Position numbers and translations under genes: made by a program. Under the pieces are notes generated by a model. It did not search any database, was not told the origin of the DNA, and was given only the letters and a program-made list of their open reading frames with translations. Shown piece after piece: positions 9,812 to 19,298 of a stretch of DNA of 64,000 nucleotides. The stretch comes from Hoyosella sp. YIM 151337 (GTDB lineage: Bacteria > Actinomycetota > Actinomycetes > Mycobacteriales > Mycobacteriaceae), in contig NZ_JAPEIQ010000006.1 in assembly GCF_026041215.1 (NCBI RefSeq), forward strand, positions 52,146 to 116,145, written 5' to 3'. How positions within the stretch are numbered: the stretch's first letter is position 1; the number at the start of each line of letters is the position of its first letter.

Positions 9812-10428
9812 TCCGAACGTCGTTCATGCACGGTTAGCAGCAGATCATCGAAGGCGCTCCGTGAATCTTCACTGAGTTCGATCTGAATCGCTGCGCGCCG
9901 GACCCGGCGGGCTATCTTGCTGATCTTCATATTCGTCGATTGTGAGCGCCAGCGCAGCACCTCGAATGCACGGTTTGCATCGATTCGGTAGACGAGCATC
10001 AGCATGCCTTTGACCTGGTCAATGGCTGCGCGGCTCTTGACGACCTCGGCCACTGCCTCGTCGGCGGAGACCTGCATGTCATGGACCCAGGTGTCGGTCA
10101 CGTCGATGTAGAAGCCCTCCGTGCCGTCTGGCTCGCCCTTCTCGTCGTAGACGGTGCGACCCGCCACAACGACATAGCGGACACGGCCACTCGTGTCGAT
10201 GATCCGGTAACGCCCGCTGAAGGGAACATTCGACTTCCTGGTCCGCTCCAGCAGATCCGCGACCGCTTTCACGTCATCGGGATGCTTGTGCTGCATCACG
10301 AGTTCAGTGGTCGGCTCCACCGTTCCCGGCGCATAGCCATGTATTTCGGCAACCTCGTCGGACCACTCCCACCGGTCGGCTTTCGGCCAATAACGGAAGC
10401 TGCCGACCGCGTGAACAGCCTCGCTCAT
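9808..10428 (-). CDS. PAS-ANTAR RNA-binding regulator
   Basis: This 206-residue protein joins an N-terminal PAS sensor fold (about 8-115, with FRYWPKADRWEWSDEVAEIH and RYRIIDTSGRVRYVV) to a C-terminal ANTAR domain (about 128-185, with SRAAIDQVKGMLMLVY and AFEVLRWRSQSTNMK). ANTAR domains bind paired hexaloop hairpins in nascent RNA and prevent termination. Homologous PAS-ANTAR proteins are common in mycobacteria and rhodococci. The PAS ligand is not apparent. A four-base overlap couples the gene to the truncated dienelactone hydrolase. No two-hairpin ANTAR target was identified in the adjacent DNA. Confidence 0.88.
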   Translation of the reverse strand: MSEAVHAVGSFRYWPKADRWEWSDEVAEIHGYAPGTVEPTTELVMQHKHPDDVKAVADLLERTRKSNVPFSGRYRIIDTSGRVRYVVVAGRTVYDEKGEPDGTEGFYIDVTDTWVHDMQVSADEAVAEVVKSRAAIDQVKGMLMLVYRIDANRAFEVLRWRSQSTNMKISKIARRVRRAAIQIELSEDSRSAFDDLLLTVHERRSE

Positions 10429-10478
10429 AGGTGGAGTTTACTCCGCCGCAGTGGCTTTCAACATCAAATACCGCGCTT

Positions 10479-10703
10479 TCAACTAGACGGTTCAGCCTTC
10501 CGTGTACGTCGTCCGGGGCTGCCAGGCGAGCGGCGGCCGGACGCGGCAGCCGCAGGGCGGTCCCGGATGATCGCCCCACACGTCCGGCACTCCCACGTAC
10601 GGCAAAACGGCTCTGATGTGGTCTGCCAGCCCACAAGTACAGTGCCAGGGCCGAGTGGATGCCCACGGGGGCAGCGCTTCGGTGCGGGCTCAACCAGCTG
10701 CAC
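10479..10703 (-). CDS. Small zinc-ribbon-like protein
   Basis: The 74-residue frame starts with GTG. It has CPRGHPLGPGTVLVGWQ followed by FCRTWECRTCG, so Cys11, His15, Cys39 and Cys42 (with an extra Cys34) could form a zinc ribbon. Small proteins with this CxxGHPLGP pattern occur in mycobacteria and relatives, where they are annotated as hypothetical. The C-terminal tail is Arg/Pro-rich and probably disordered. The ribosome binding site is weak (GAAGAG very close to the start), so translation is plausible rather than certain. Confidence 0.55.
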   Translation of the reverse strand: MQLVEPAPKRCPRGHPLGPGTVLVGWQTTSEPFCRTWECRTCGAIIRDRPAAAASGRRSPGSPGRRTRKAEPSS

Positions 10704-10755
10704 CTCTTCATGCTATTCGCTGGGCCTGACACTTAGTCCCGAGTCGCCGACTGCG

Positions 10756-11129
10756 TCACCCAGCGGTGCTGTGCGCGCGTTCTTTCTCCAGCCGAACTCT
10801 GGTGAAGAGGAACACGACCGCAACAACTCCCACGATGGCCAGCAACCTGTTGACATCCACAGCGGGCACCCATCGGGCTGTGCCGTCTTTCAGCACGTAC
10901 GCACCCACCGGCTTCGCGCCTGCCCCAAATCCGCCGCCTTCGCGCCTGCCCCAAATCCGCCGCCTTCGCCACCCTGGCCGCTTTCGTCGTGACCATCGCC
11001 TCCACCGCCTCCGGTGGAGATCCGGGCCGCAGGGACGAGAGTGACACCGTCCCGCTCTATTGGTTCACCGAAAACGCGTCGTACGGATGCGGCCTCGCGC
11101 GCCGACGTCAGCACATCATTGAATTTCAC
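10756..11129 (-). pseudogene. GerW/YtfJ-family membrane protein, frameshifted by a 26-bp duplication
   Basis: From a GTG at 11129 with a good GAGGGG site the frame gives MKFNDVLTSAREAASVRRVF and GEPIERDGVTLVPAARISTG, then a Gly-rich segment. This is the GerW (YtfJ) family found in many actinobacteria. The frame is lost inside a perfect 26-bp tandem duplication. Removing one copy leaves 348 bases, exactly 116 codons to a TGA at 10756-10758. The restored tail reads PVGAYVLKDGTARWVPAVDV and then a hydrophobic membrane helix, as expected for the family. As it stands the product ends about 20 codons past the Gly-rich region, without the membrane helix. Confidence 0.75.
10912..10963. repeat. Perfect 26-bp tandem duplication
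   Basis: Two identical 26-base units lie at 10912-10937 and 10938-10963, with the first six bases repeated a third time. Twenty-six is not a multiple of three, so the duplication breaks the GerW-family frame. Confidence 0.95.
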
Positions 11130-11212
11130 GGGAATCCCCTCAACTCATGTACGGCTACGAACCTTCCACCGTGACACTGCCGCGCGAGGCTGCGTATCCC
11201 AAGAGGAGAAAG

Positions 11213-12421
11213 TCATCTAGTTTTCTCGCCAGCCGCGCGACGGTACACGACGCGCCCGGGTGCCGCCGTGAGCGCGAACGCAACCGTGCTGAGCGCGATG
11301 ACGAGTGTTCCCGCCCCGTACATGGCAGGGTCCAGCCCAATCCTGTCTTCGATGAGCAGCAGGTAGAACAGTGCTGCCACACCGACTGGCCCGAACCAGC
11401 CGAGGTAGATCGCGTCGCGAAACTTCAGGCGCAACTGCGGAGCTAGCGCGAGCACCACAGGCAAGCGCCGCAGCAACAGCACGGCACACGCGAACACGAT
11501 CCCTCCTGCCCCAAGTCGTGACCAGTCATCCCAGGGCAAGACCATTCCGAAGAGCATGAACAGCGGCAGCACTGCGAATCGGTTGACCGCCTCATCGATG
11601 CGCACCTCGGATTCTCGTTCACGACCAGTCGTGGCCATATTGAATGCCAGTCCCCCGATGAATACCGCGAGCACGCCGTCCGCGTGAATCAGATCCGAGA
11701 GGCCGAGGATGCCGATGGCAAGCGCGACCGCGAAGAACAGCATCGGCCCGGTCTCGGTGGAGCCGTGTTTCTCCCCGATACGCAGTGCTTTGCCGCCGCA
11801 CCACCCTGCTGACGCGCCGATGAGGAGTGCACCGGCCACCTGCCACAGCGATTCGAGGACGGTGTCCCCGAGGGTCAACGCGCCCGTGACGGCGATCGCT
11901 ATCAGCACGATCGGCAGGGCGAGACCATCGTTCGCGCCAGCTTCGATGAGCAGCAGCTTCCTGGTCCGCCGGGGAATGTCGTGTTCGGCGAGCCGTCCGC
12001 CCACCACGTTCGATGCCAGCACGGGGTCGGTGGGGCACAGTGCCGCGCCCAGCAGGATGCACCCGGCGAGGGGCAGACCGAGCAGCAGCCAGCCGAGCCC
12101 GGTCGTCATGGCGGCCATCAATGGCATGACGATGAGCAGCAGGATGCTGATCGCGCGGACTTCTTTACGTATCGATCGCGCCGGGAATTGCAGGGCGACG
12201 CCCATGACCGAGAGCGCGAGCAAAAGGTTTGTCGCCTCTCTGAGGATCGCTGCCTGATCCGCGGGCGGTTGCAGCGCGCCGAGAACGTGGGGGCCGAGAA
12301 GCACGCCCGCAAGCAATCCGAGCATCGGTTCGGATACGGGCCATTTGCGCAGTGAAGCCGAGGACGCCGCAATGACCAATGCGAGGCCACCGAAAACCGC
12401 AAGAAACAGGCTCAGATCCAC
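11213..12421 (-). CDS. Cation:proton antiporter (CPA family)
   Basis: A polytopic membrane protein of 402 residues with about 12 hydrophobic segments from the first residue on. The CPTDPVLA motif (129-136) and the EAGANDGLALP segment (160-170, with Asn164-Asp165) are the core unwound-helix and ion-binding motifs of CPA1-type Na+/H+ exchangers. It should exchange cytosolic Na+ or K+ for protons and help pH and salt homeostasis. There is no C-terminal RCK or nucleotide-binding domain. It lies upstream of the broken GerW-type gene with 83 bases between. Cation specificity cannot be told. Confidence 0.9.
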   Translation of the reverse strand: MDLSLFLAVFGGLALVIAASSASLRKWPVSEPMLGLLAGVLLGPHVLGALQPPADQAAILREATNLLLALSVMGVALQFPARSIRKEVRAISILLLIVMPLMAAMTTGLGWLLLGLPLAGCILLGAALCPTDPVLASNVVGGRLAEHDIPRRTRKLLLIEAGANDGLALPIVLIAIAVTGALTLGDTVLESLWQVAGALLIGASAGWCGGKALRIGEKHGSTETGPMLFFAVALAIGILGLSDLIHADGVLAVFIGGLAFNMATTGRERESEVRIDEAVNRFAVLPLFMLFGMVLPWDDWSRLGAGGIVFACAVLLLRRLPVVLALAPQLRLKFRDAIYLGWFGPVGVAALFYLLLIEDRIGLDPAMYGAGTLVIALSTVAFALTAAPGRVVYRRAAGEKTR

Positions 12422-12553
12422 GAGCGCTATTTAACAGCTTCGACTGGCGGCGGGCATGAAGACTGAGAACCGAAGTGGAATACACCGCCTGCGAAATGCG
12501 ATGAACACCACAGAAGGTTCCGGTGTTCTCATCGACCTGCGGGGTGCCACATT

Positions 12554-12724
12554 GTGAATCTCACTTACAAGACGAAGCGGCTGCTCATCACGGCACTGGC
12601 GGCCTCTATGGTCGCTGCCAGCCTCATTGGTGTGCGTACCGGGGACCCCGCGCTTGCAGCCACGGTCTTCGCCGTGGTTCTGCTGGCGGGATCAGTTGTG
12701 GCTTTCCTGTCCGGGCGCCGGTGA
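12554..12724 (+). CDS. Small two-helix membrane protein
   Basis: A GTG-started frame of 56 residues begins MNLTYKTKRLLITALAAS. It contains two hydrophobic segments (about 10-26 and 32-51) separated by a short RTGDP loop and ends in Arg-Arg. Base composition and codon choice look coding, and the interval is otherwise empty. An imperfect hairpin (GAACACC/GGTGTTC) precedes it. I do not recognise the family; a membrane-associated peptide is the safest description. Confidence 0.4.
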   Translation: MNLTYKTKRLLITALAASMVAASLIGVRTGDPALAATVFAVVLLAGSVVAFLSGRR

Positions 12725-12904
12725 TGGCGCGCGCGCCACTCACGTCCCACCCGGCGCACCCGTGCACAGGTCGGCGACAAATCGGCGATGCGTTTCGGCT
12801 CAGGGGCATAATCTGCGTATTATCGACGATCGGCGCAGGGACGCGCCGCGCAACGATGTCACCTGACTGACTGACACCCGACTCGCTGTGAGCAAGGGAG
12901 AAGA

Positions 12905-14440
12905 ATGCCGCAGACTCCACCAGCTGCTGCAGTGGTTCCTGGCGCGACATCTGCGTCATCAACAGCAGCAACGGCGGTCATCGTGCTCGCCGCAGGGGCT
13001 GGCACACGGATGAAGTCGGATGTCCCGAAAGTCCTGCATACGCTGTGCGGACGGTCGATGATCGGCCACGCTCTCGCCGCGGCCAGTGCGGTTGAGCCGC
13101 ACGCTCTCGTCGCCGTGGTGGGACACCAGCGCGAACGTGTGACAGCCGCCGTGAAAGACGTCGCGGAAGCGCTCGATCGGGATATCGCCGTCGCGGTACA
13201 GGAAGAACAGAACGGGACTGGTCATGCCGTGGGCTGCGGACTGGCTGTGCTTCCGCCCGACTTCGCCGGAACCGTCCTCGTCACCGCGGGTGACGTCCCG
13301 ATGCTCGACGGCGCTACCCTCTTACACCTCGTGGAGACACATCTCGCAGGCGACGGTGCTGCGGTCACCGCGCTCACCTTCACCGTGAGTCAGCCGCGTG
13401 GTTACGGGCGAATACTCCGCACGGATGATGGCGCGATCGCCGCGATCGTCGAGGAAGCAGACGCGACGGATGAGCAGCGCAGCATCACTGAGGTGAACGC
13501 GGGCGTATACGCATTCGACGCGCAGCACCTGCGCGCGGCGCTCTCGGAACTCAGTGCTGACAACGCGCAGGGTGAGCTTTACCTGACCGACGTCATCGAG
13601 ATAGCACGCAATCAGGGCCGTATCGTCCGCGCGCTGCATCTGGAGGATTCGGCCCTGGTTGCCGGAGTCAACGACCGGGTGCAACTCGCTGTGCTGCGCA
13701 AAGAAATGAACCGCCGCATCGTTGAGCATTGGATGCGTGAAGGCGTCAGCGTGATTGACCCCGACACCACGTGGATCGACGTCGGTGTGCGGCTCGGCCG
13801 GGATGCGACGCTGCTGCCGAACGTGCAGCTGCACGGATCAACGGTAATCGGCGACCGGGCTGAGATCGGGCCTGACACCACACTCGCTGATGTCACTGTC
13901 GGTGCGGACGCCCGCGTGATCCGCTCTCATGGCGAACGCTCGGCTGTAGGTGCAGGTGCGGTGGTTGGCCCGTTTGCGTACCTGCGGCCAAAGTCCGTGA
14001 TCGGTGACCACGCCAAGATCGGCGCCTATGTCGAGACGAAGAACGCGGACATCGGTTCGTTCACGAAGGTTCCGCATCTCACATACGTTGGCGACGCCAC
14101 CATCGGCGAACACACGAACATCGGCGCATCGAGCGTTTTTGTCAACTACGACGGAATCAACAAGACCAGGACCGTGGTGGGCTCGCACGTGCGAGCCGGT
14201 TCCGACACGATGTTCATCGCGCCCGTGCACGTCGGTGACGGCGCATACACCGGAGCAGGTACTGTGCTCCGCGAAGATGTCCCGCCCGGAGCTCTCGCGA
14301 TTTCCGGCGGTCGGCAACGCAACATTGAGGGCTGGGTCGATGCGAAACGTCCCGGCACCGCTGCAGCGAAAGCAGCGGTGAAGGCCCGCAATGCAGCTAA
14401 GAAGAAACACAACGCAACCGAGGACGGCGGCACCGAGTGA
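12905..14440 (+). CDS. glmU: Bifunctional GlmU: GlcN-1-P acetyltransferase / UDP-GlcNAc pyrophosphorylase
   Basis: GlmU makes UDP-GlcNAc, the precursor of peptidoglycan and arabinogalactan linkers. The 511-residue protein has a 20-residue N-terminal extension. The uridylyltransferase domain follows, with [12 protein letters not shown] (28-39), [22 protein letters not shown] and EVNAGVYAF. The C-terminal left-handed beta-helix has hexapeptide repeats and the acetyltransferase active-site region [13 protein letters not shown] Lys/Ala-rich tail of about 30 residues follows. The ATG has an AAGGGAGAAG binding site. The stop overlaps the prs GTG by four bases, so the two are one transcription unit, as in Mycobacterium. 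Confidence 0.97.
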   Translation: MPQTPPAAAVVPGATSASSTAATAVIVLAAGAGTRMKSDVPKVLHTLCGRSMIGHALAAASAVEPHALVAVVGHQRERVTAAVKDVAEALDRDIAVAVQEEQNGTGHAVGCGLAVLPPDFAGTVLVTAGDVPMLDGATLLHLVETHLAGDGAAVTALTFTVSQPRGYGRILRTDDGAIAAIVEEADATDEQRSITEVNAGVYAFDAQHLRAALSELSADNAQGELYLTDVIEIARNQGRIVRALHLEDSALVAGVNDRVQLAVLRKEMNRRIVEHWMREGVSVIDPDTTWIDVGVRLGRDATLLPNVQLHGSTVIGDRAEIGPDTTLADVTVGADARVIRSHGERSAVGAGAVVGPFAYLRPKSVIGDHAKIGAYVETKNADIGSFTKVPHLTYVGDATIGEHTNIGASSVFVNYDGINKTRTVVGSHVRAGSDTMFIAPVHVGDGAYTGAGTVLREDVPPGALAISGGRQRNIEGWVDAKRPGTAAAKAAVKARNAAKKKHNATEDGGTE

Positions 14441-15417
14441 GCGCAATTTCCGTTGATAATCAGAAGAACCTGATGCTCTTCTCCGGCCGGGCTCATCCCG
14501 AGCTCGCCGAGCAGGTCGCAAAGGAACTCGACATCTCGGTCACTCCGCAGACTGCGCGTGACTTCGCGAACGGCGAGATCTTCGTCCGTTTCCAGGAGTC
14601 CGTGCGCGGCTGCGACGCTTTTGTCCTCCAGAGCCATCCGTATCCGCTGAACAGCTGGCTGATGGAACAGCTGATCATGATCGATGCGCTCAAACGTGGC
14701 TCAGCAAAGCGTATTACCGCGATCCTGCCGTTCTACCCGTATGCACGCCAGGACAAGAAACACCGCGGTCGCGAGCCCATCTCAGCCCGTCTGGTCGCAG
14801 ACCTGCTGAAGACAGCTGGCGCCGATCGCATCATCACTGTCGACCTGCACACGGATCAGATCCAGGGCTTCTTCGATGGCCCAGTGGACCACATGCGTGC
14901 CGCACCGCAGCTCTCGGAATACATTCGCGACCACTACTCACTGGACAAGATCACCGTGGTGTCCCCCGATTCGGGACGCGTGCGAGTGGCGGAGAAGTGG
15001 GCGGACCTCCTCGGCGGCGCACCGCTGGCGTTCATTCACAAGACACGTGACCCCCTGGTGCCAAACCAGGTGAAATCGAACCGGGTGGTCGGCGAAGTGG
15101 AGGGGCGCACCTGCATCCTCATCGACGACATGATCGACACCGGCGGCACCATCGCGGGCGCAGTGGGCCTGCTCAAAGAAGCGGGTGCGGGCGATGTCGT
15201 GATCGCGACGACGCATGGCGTCCTTTCCGATCCGGCTGCGGAACGGCTCGCGAACTGCGGCGCCAAGGAAGTGGTTGTCACCAACACGCTGCCTATCACT
15301 GACGACAAGCGCTTCCCACAGCTGACAGTTCTGTCGATCGCGCCGCTGCTTGCACAGACGATTCGCGAAGTCTTCGAGAACGGCTCAGTCACTTCACTAT
15401 TCGACGGCAGCGCGTAA
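14437..15417 (+). CDS. prs: Ribose-phosphate pyrophosphokinase
   Basis: This enzyme makes PRPP from ribose 5-phosphate and ATP for purine, pyrimidine, His and Trp synthesis, and in actinobacteria for decaprenyl-phosphoryl arabinose. The 326 residues show [15 protein letters not shown], the flexible-loop region [43 protein letters not shown] and the PRPP-binding loop [12 protein letters not shown] near 228-239. Length and motifs are those of class I enzymes. It starts with GTG inside the end of glmU, which places UDP-GlcNAc and PRPP synthesis under common control. Confidence 0.97.
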   Translation: MSAISVDNQKNLMLFSGRAHPELAEQVAKELDISVTPQTARDFANGEIFVRFQESVRGCDAFVLQSHPYPLNSWLMEQLIMIDALKRGSAKRITAILPFYPYARQDKKHRGREPISARLVADLLKTAGADRIITVDLHTDQIQGFFDGPVDHMRAAPQLSEYIRDHYSLDKITVVSPDSGRVRVAEKWADLLGGAPLAFIHKTRDPLVPNQVKSNRVVGEVEGRTCILIDDMIDTGGTIAGAVGLLKEAGAGDVVIATTHGVLSDPAAERLANCGAKEVVVTNTLPITDDKRFPQLTVLSIAPLLAQTIREVFENGSVTSLFDGSA

Positions 15418-15534
15418 CGCGTCGCAACTTCAAAAGAATCCGGTAACGCTCAGGCCACCATGTGGCTGAAGCGCCCACAGTAGCGACTGCTTGTGCTTAC
15501 GATCGCCGTCATCATGACGAGCGAGGGAGTAAGC

Positions 15535-15993
15535 GTGAGTTTCTCAGCCCGGGCAGTTGCCGCAGGTTTGATCACGGCCGCCGTAGTGTCAGCATCCGCT
15601 GTCGCTGCGGCGCCCGCGTATTCACAGTCGGCGCCCCGGAACGCAGCGACTCTGGACGTCGACGGGAGTACCGTCACCTTCACATTCCACAACGACGCGG
15701 ACGAGTCAGCCTCCTGCTTCGGCGCGCTGCAGTACTTTGGGCTGCCTCTCACGCAGTTGGGTATGCCGCCGGTCACGCTGGTAAAGCCCCGTTCCTCCGG
15801 AACGCTCGACGTGGACGTACCCTTGCCCGGGGTTTATCGTCACGTCTCTGCTTGCCTCGTCGGTGATGAGTTTCCCGACGACCCGGACGAACTCAGGGAG
15901 CATCTCGTTGTGCCGCTCGTTACCCCCGCCGGCAACATGCTGTTCGGTGACGCGGGCTACATCGTCGTCGAGGGTGGGCACCTGCTGCCGTAA
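15535..15993 (+). CDS. Secreted protein of unknown function
   Basis: The GTG at 15535 has a GAGGGAG site seven bases upstream and begins a clean signal peptide (MSFSARAVAAGLITAAVVSA, cleavage around AAAPAYS). An ATG at 15493 in the same frame is less likely because it would put 14 residues before the signal. The mature part is about 120 residues of predicted beta-strand protein (LDVDGSTVTFTFHND, TLDVDVPLPGVYRHV) with Cys residues that could pair. It sits where Mycobacterium has the lipoprotein gene lpqT but shows no lipobox. The function is unknown. Confidence 0.7.
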   Translation: MSFSARAVAAGLITAAVVSASAVAAAPAYSQSAPRNAATLDVDGSTVTFTFHNDADESASCFGALQYFGLPLTQLGMPPVTLVKPRSSGTLDVDVPLPGVYRHVSACLVGDEFPDDPDELREHLVVPLVTPAGNMLFGDAGYIVVEGGHLLP

Positions 15994-16201
15994 TCCGGCT
16001 GGGCTAATTTCGCGATACGCCTCCCGCACCGCTACCATGGTCGAGTTGTCTCGGCGAGGGTGGCCCTGGAAGTGTTTCGCGTAAACACGCTTGAGCCCCG
16101 TTATCGGCGCGACGGGTATACGCCCGATCTCACTGGTTTTCTGCTGGTGTGCGCACTCGTACGGGACTACGCGACAACACGTCCCGGCAGAGGAGTACAC
16201 G

Positions 16202-16840
16202 ATGGCTGATACTTATGACCTTGATGTAGAGGTGCGCACCGAGTTCGGTAAGGGCGCTGCGCGCCGTGCGCGTCGCGACTGGAAGATCCCCGCGGTTCTC
16301 TACGGCCACGGCGCTGACCCGCAGCACCTGCTGCTTCCGTTCACTGAGTTTGCCGCCGTCCTTCGCTCTGGGGGCACCAACGCGATCCTCTCGCTGAACA
16401 TCAACGGCAAGAAGTCGCTGGCATTCACGAAGTCGGTGTCGACGCACCCGATCCGCCCGGTCATTGAGCACGTTGACCTGCTTGTCGTGAAGAAGGGCGA
16501 GAAGCTCAGCGTTGACGTACCGGTCGTCGTCACTGGCGAAGCCGCTCCGGAAACCATTGTCACCCAGGACGCGAGCACCCTGACCGTCCTCGCGGATGCG
16601 CTGAATATCCCCGAGGAGTTCGAGGTTTCCGTGGAGGGCCTGGAAGCTGGCACTCAGGTTCTCGCGAGCGAGGTGTCCCTGCCCGCCGGTGTCGAGCTCG
16701 AAAGCGATCCGGAAACACTGGTCGTCAACGTCACCGTCGCGCAGGCAGCTGAAGAGCCTGAGGAGGGCGAGGAGGCCGAGGCTGTGGCGGCTGAGGCGCC
16801 GGAAGGCGAAGAAGCAGCCGAAGCAGCTACTGAAGAGTGA
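16202..16840 (+). CDS. rplY: 50S ribosomal protein L25/general stress protein Ctc
   Basis: The 212-residue protein binds 5S rRNA in the large subunit. The N-terminal L25 domain ([21 protein letters not shown]) is followed by the TL5/CTC beta domain (about 100-190, with [12 protein letters not shown] and [18 protein letters not shown]). The acidic Glu/Ala tail of about 25 residues is common in actinobacterial L25. The ATG at 16202 has an AGAGGAG site; the frame is open further upstream, but homology begins here. It precedes pth as in Mycobacterium. The 208 bases before it contain no gene that I can support. Confidence 0.95.
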   Translation: MADTYDLDVEVRTEFGKGAARRARRDWKIPAVLYGHGADPQHLLLPFTEFAAVLRSGGTNAILSLNINGKKSLAFTKSVSTHPIRPVIEHVDLLVVKKGEKLSVDVPVVVTGEAAPETIVTQDASTLTVLADALNIPEEFEVSVEGLEAGTQVLASEVSLPAGVELESDPETLVVNVTVAQAAEEPEEGEEAEAVAAEAPEGEEAAEAATEE

Positions 16841-16855
16841 TATCACCTCACCAGG

Positions 16856-16885
16856 CGGCGCGTCGTCCTCACCGGCGGCGCGCCG
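16856..16885 (+). terminator. GC-rich hairpin between rplY and pth
   Basis: A perfect seven-pair stem, CGGCGCG with CGCGCCG, encloses a 16-base loop 15 bases after the rplY stop. No T-run follows, so it may be a weak terminator or a processing/stability hairpin that lowers pth expression relative to rplY. Confidence 0.35.
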
Positions 16886-16936
16886 TCTGCTGTGTGAGGA
16901 TCAGTACAACAAGCGTCAAGGTGAGGAGGCCGGAGA

Positions 16937-17506
16937 GTGACGTTCGTCGTGGCAGGGCTGGGCAATCCGGGCGCGCAGTACGAAACGACCCGGCACAACA
17001 TCGGTTACCTCGTTTCGGATGTTCTCGCCGCTCGGCACGGCACCAGGTTTTCCGGCCAGAAGCGGACGCGGGCTGACCTCGCGGAGATCCGCGTCTCGGG
17101 ACACAAGGTCGTGCTCGCGAAACCCCACACGTATATGAATCTCTCCGGCGCGCCCATCTCCGCGACCGCAAAGTTTTTCTCGGTGCCGCCCGATAATGTG
17201 ATCGCGATCCATGACGATCTTGACCTCGATTTCGGCATAGTGCGGTTAAAGCGCGGTGGGGGTGAAGGCGGACACAACGGCCTCCGGTCGCTGACGTCGC
17301 ACCTGCACACTCGCGATTATCTGCGGCTACGCGTCGGTGTGGGCCGCCCCCCTGGTCAAATGGCGGCGGCCACGTACGTCCTGAAGCCATTCTCTACGGT
17401 CGAGCGCAAAGAACTCGGCGTCATCGTCGAAGAGTCGGCCGACGCACTGGAACTGCTGATCGAGGTCGGACTCGAGGCGGCACAGAACCGGGTACACGCA
17501 CGCTGA
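16937..17506 (+). CDS. pth: Peptidyl-tRNA hydrolase
   Basis: Pth recycles peptidyl-tRNAs that fall off the ribosome. The 189-residue protein starts with a GTG preceded by GGAGAG. It contains GLGNPGAQYETTRHNIGY (residues 7-24, catalytic His20), KPHTYMNLSG, the acidic DDLDLDFG segment and GGGEGGHNGLRS. All expected active-site residues are present. It converges with the fatty acyl-AMP ligase gene, with a single base between the two stops and no room for a dedicated terminator. Confidence 0.96.
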   Translation: MTFVVAGLGNPGAQYETTRHNIGYLVSDVLAARHGTRFSGQKRTRADLAEIRVSGHKVVLAKPHTYMNLSGAPISATAKFFSVPPDNVIAIHDDLDLDFGIVRLKRGGGEGGHNGLRSLTSHLHTRDYLRLRVGVGRPPGQMAAATYVLKPFSTVERKELGVIVEESADALELLIEVGLEAAQNRVHAR

Positions 17507-17507
17507 C

Positions 17508-19142
17508 TCAGAATCCGACGAGGCCCGCCGAACTCGACCGGCGCAGCTTTCCCGACGGTGTTTTGGGAATCGCGCCGGGCGCCAGCACGGCGACCGTGCG
17601 CGGCCGGACCCCGACCTCCGCGAATACCGCGTGCACGACTTCGTGCTGAATGCGGGAAACCTCGTCTGGATCGCCGTGCTGCTTCGTCTCGACAGCCACC
17701 GCGAAGCTTTCACGCCGATCGCCGGCGTCCAGGCGAACCGCGACAGCGGCCCCGGGCCGCACACCTGCCACAGTCGACGCGGCCCGCTCGATATCGGTGG
17801 GATAGATGTTGCGTCCGCCCATGATGATGACGTCCTTCGCGCGCCCACAGACGACGATGTGCTTCTCTTCCGTGAAATATCCGATGTCGCCGGTGTTGAG
17901 CCACCCGGCCGTGTCCTGGGTGGGCTTTTCCCCGTCAACGGTGACGTATCCCGGACTCACTGCGGGTCCGCGCACTTCGATCGTTCCGACACCACGAGCG
18001 GCGAGTTCGTTGCCTTCGTTGTCGACGACGCGGCCTTCTAGGTTGGGCACGAGTGGTCCGAGTGTGACGAGACGGCGAGTGTTCGCGCCCTTCTGCGCCG
18101 GCACGGCGGTATGCATCGCTTCAAGAAGGTCGGCGTCAACCTCGTCGATGGTCATGCCTGTATCGACAGCCATGGATATGGCAAGCGTTGTTTCGGCCAT
18201 GCCGTATGCCGGGGCGAGCGCGGTGGGTTTGAGGCCGAAGCGAGCACCAGCCTCGAGAAGGTCGAGCATGGTGTCCGCGTCGATAGGTTCAGCACCGCTC
18301 ATCGCGACACGCAATGACGAGAGATCACAGCAGCCGTCAGGCGCCTGGCGGAGCCGGCGCGCGAGCAGTGCCCACGCGAAGTTCGGCGCTGAGGTGACGG
18401 TGCCGCGGTACTTCGTGATCAGATCCGCCCAGAGCAAGGGCGATTGCAGGAAGTCCAGTGGGGTGACATTGATTGTTTCGCATCCCACCTGCATGGGCGT
18501 TGTCAGGAAACCCACCATTCCCATGTCATGGAAGAGCGGGAGCCAACTCACCATCACGTCGGTATCGAAGTCGTAATGCGCGGCATCCACCATGGCGTGC
18601 GTGTTGGTGTAGAAGTTGGCGTGCGAGATGCGAACAGCCTTGGGTGACCCAGTGGACCCAGAGGTGAGTTGCAGCAAGGCGATGTCGTCTTCAGCGGGGT
18701 CAAGCGGGTCGATCGCAGGGCCCTGCTGCAGGTCCGCGACTGACACCGCGGTAATGCCCTTGTCGGCCAAGATGGGGGCGACGGGCTCGAACGGCGCGCT
18801 GAGGATGATTGCCCGGGCCTGGATCATGTCGATGACAGTCTGTGTCTCTTCCGCCCAGTGGTTGAGATCTGTCCGGGGTGTGGGCTGGTGGAGCATGGTG
18901 ACAGAGGCACCGCGCATCCAGATGGATTGGACGGCGGGAGCAATCTCTACCGGCTGCCCGGCAAGAATCCCGACCGCATCGCCAGGCCCGACACCAACAG
19001 CGGCGAGTCCCCCCGCCATACCGCGGGCTACCTGATGGACTTCGCCCCACGTTTGCCGAAGGGGCGCGTCCGGCTCGCCAGTCACCAGACCGGTAAGGCT
19101 TGATGCCGCCGTGGCGTACATCTCATCGGTGAACCTGCTCAA
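17508..19142 (-). CDS. Fatty acyl-AMP ligase (FadD/Pks16-like)
   Basis: A 544-residue adenylate-forming enzyme expected to activate fatty acids as acyl-AMP for a carrier protein. It has the P-loop [16 protein letters not shown] near 155-170, [28 protein letters not shown] and [21 protein letters not shown]. The C-terminal lysine segment is [10 protein letters not shown]. The FHDMG motif and length fit the FAAL/Pks16 group that sits beside pth in Mycobacterium (Rv1013). A TTG at 19142 is the best start: AAGGAG stands six bases before it, while the ATG at 19199 has none. No carrier protein or polyketide synthase is nearby, so its partner is elsewhere. Confidence 0.9.
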   Translation of the reverse strand: MSRFTDEMYATAASSLTGLVTGEPDAPLRQTWGEVHQVARGMAGGLAAVGVGPGDAVGILAGQPVEIAPAVQSIWMRGASVTMLHQPTPRTDLNHWAEETQTVIDMIQARAIILSAPFEPVAPILADKGITAVSVADLQQGPAIDPLDPAEDDIALLQLTSGSTGSPKAVRISHANFYTNTHAMVDAAHYDFDTDVMVSWLPLFHDMGMVGFLTTPMQVGCETINVTPLDFLQSPLLWADLITKYRGTVTSAPNFAWALLARRLRQAPDGCCDLSSLRVAMSGAEPIDADTMLDLLEAGARFGLKPTALAPAYGMAETTLAISMAVDTGMTIDEVDADLLEAMHTAVPAQKGANTRRLVTLGPLVPNLEGRVVDNEGNELAARGVGTIEVRGPAVSPGYVTVDGEKPTQDTAGWLNTGDIGYFTEEKHIVVCGRAKDVIIMGGRNIYPTDIERAASTVAGVRPGAAVAVRLDAGDRRESFAVAVETKQHGDPDEVSRIQHEVVHAVFAEVGVRPRTVAVLAPGAIPKTPSGKLRRSSSAGLVGF

Positions 19143-19298
19143 TGCATTCTCCTTAGGCCACGTACGGATGCACGGATGCACGGCGCTGCATAACGGCACA
19201 GGTGTGACCGCTTCAGCCTAATTCGCGTGGGTTCGCGCGCCCCCGCTTTGGCACTTTCTGACGATTAAGTTCCCAGCGCATCACCGACTACTCTGGAC

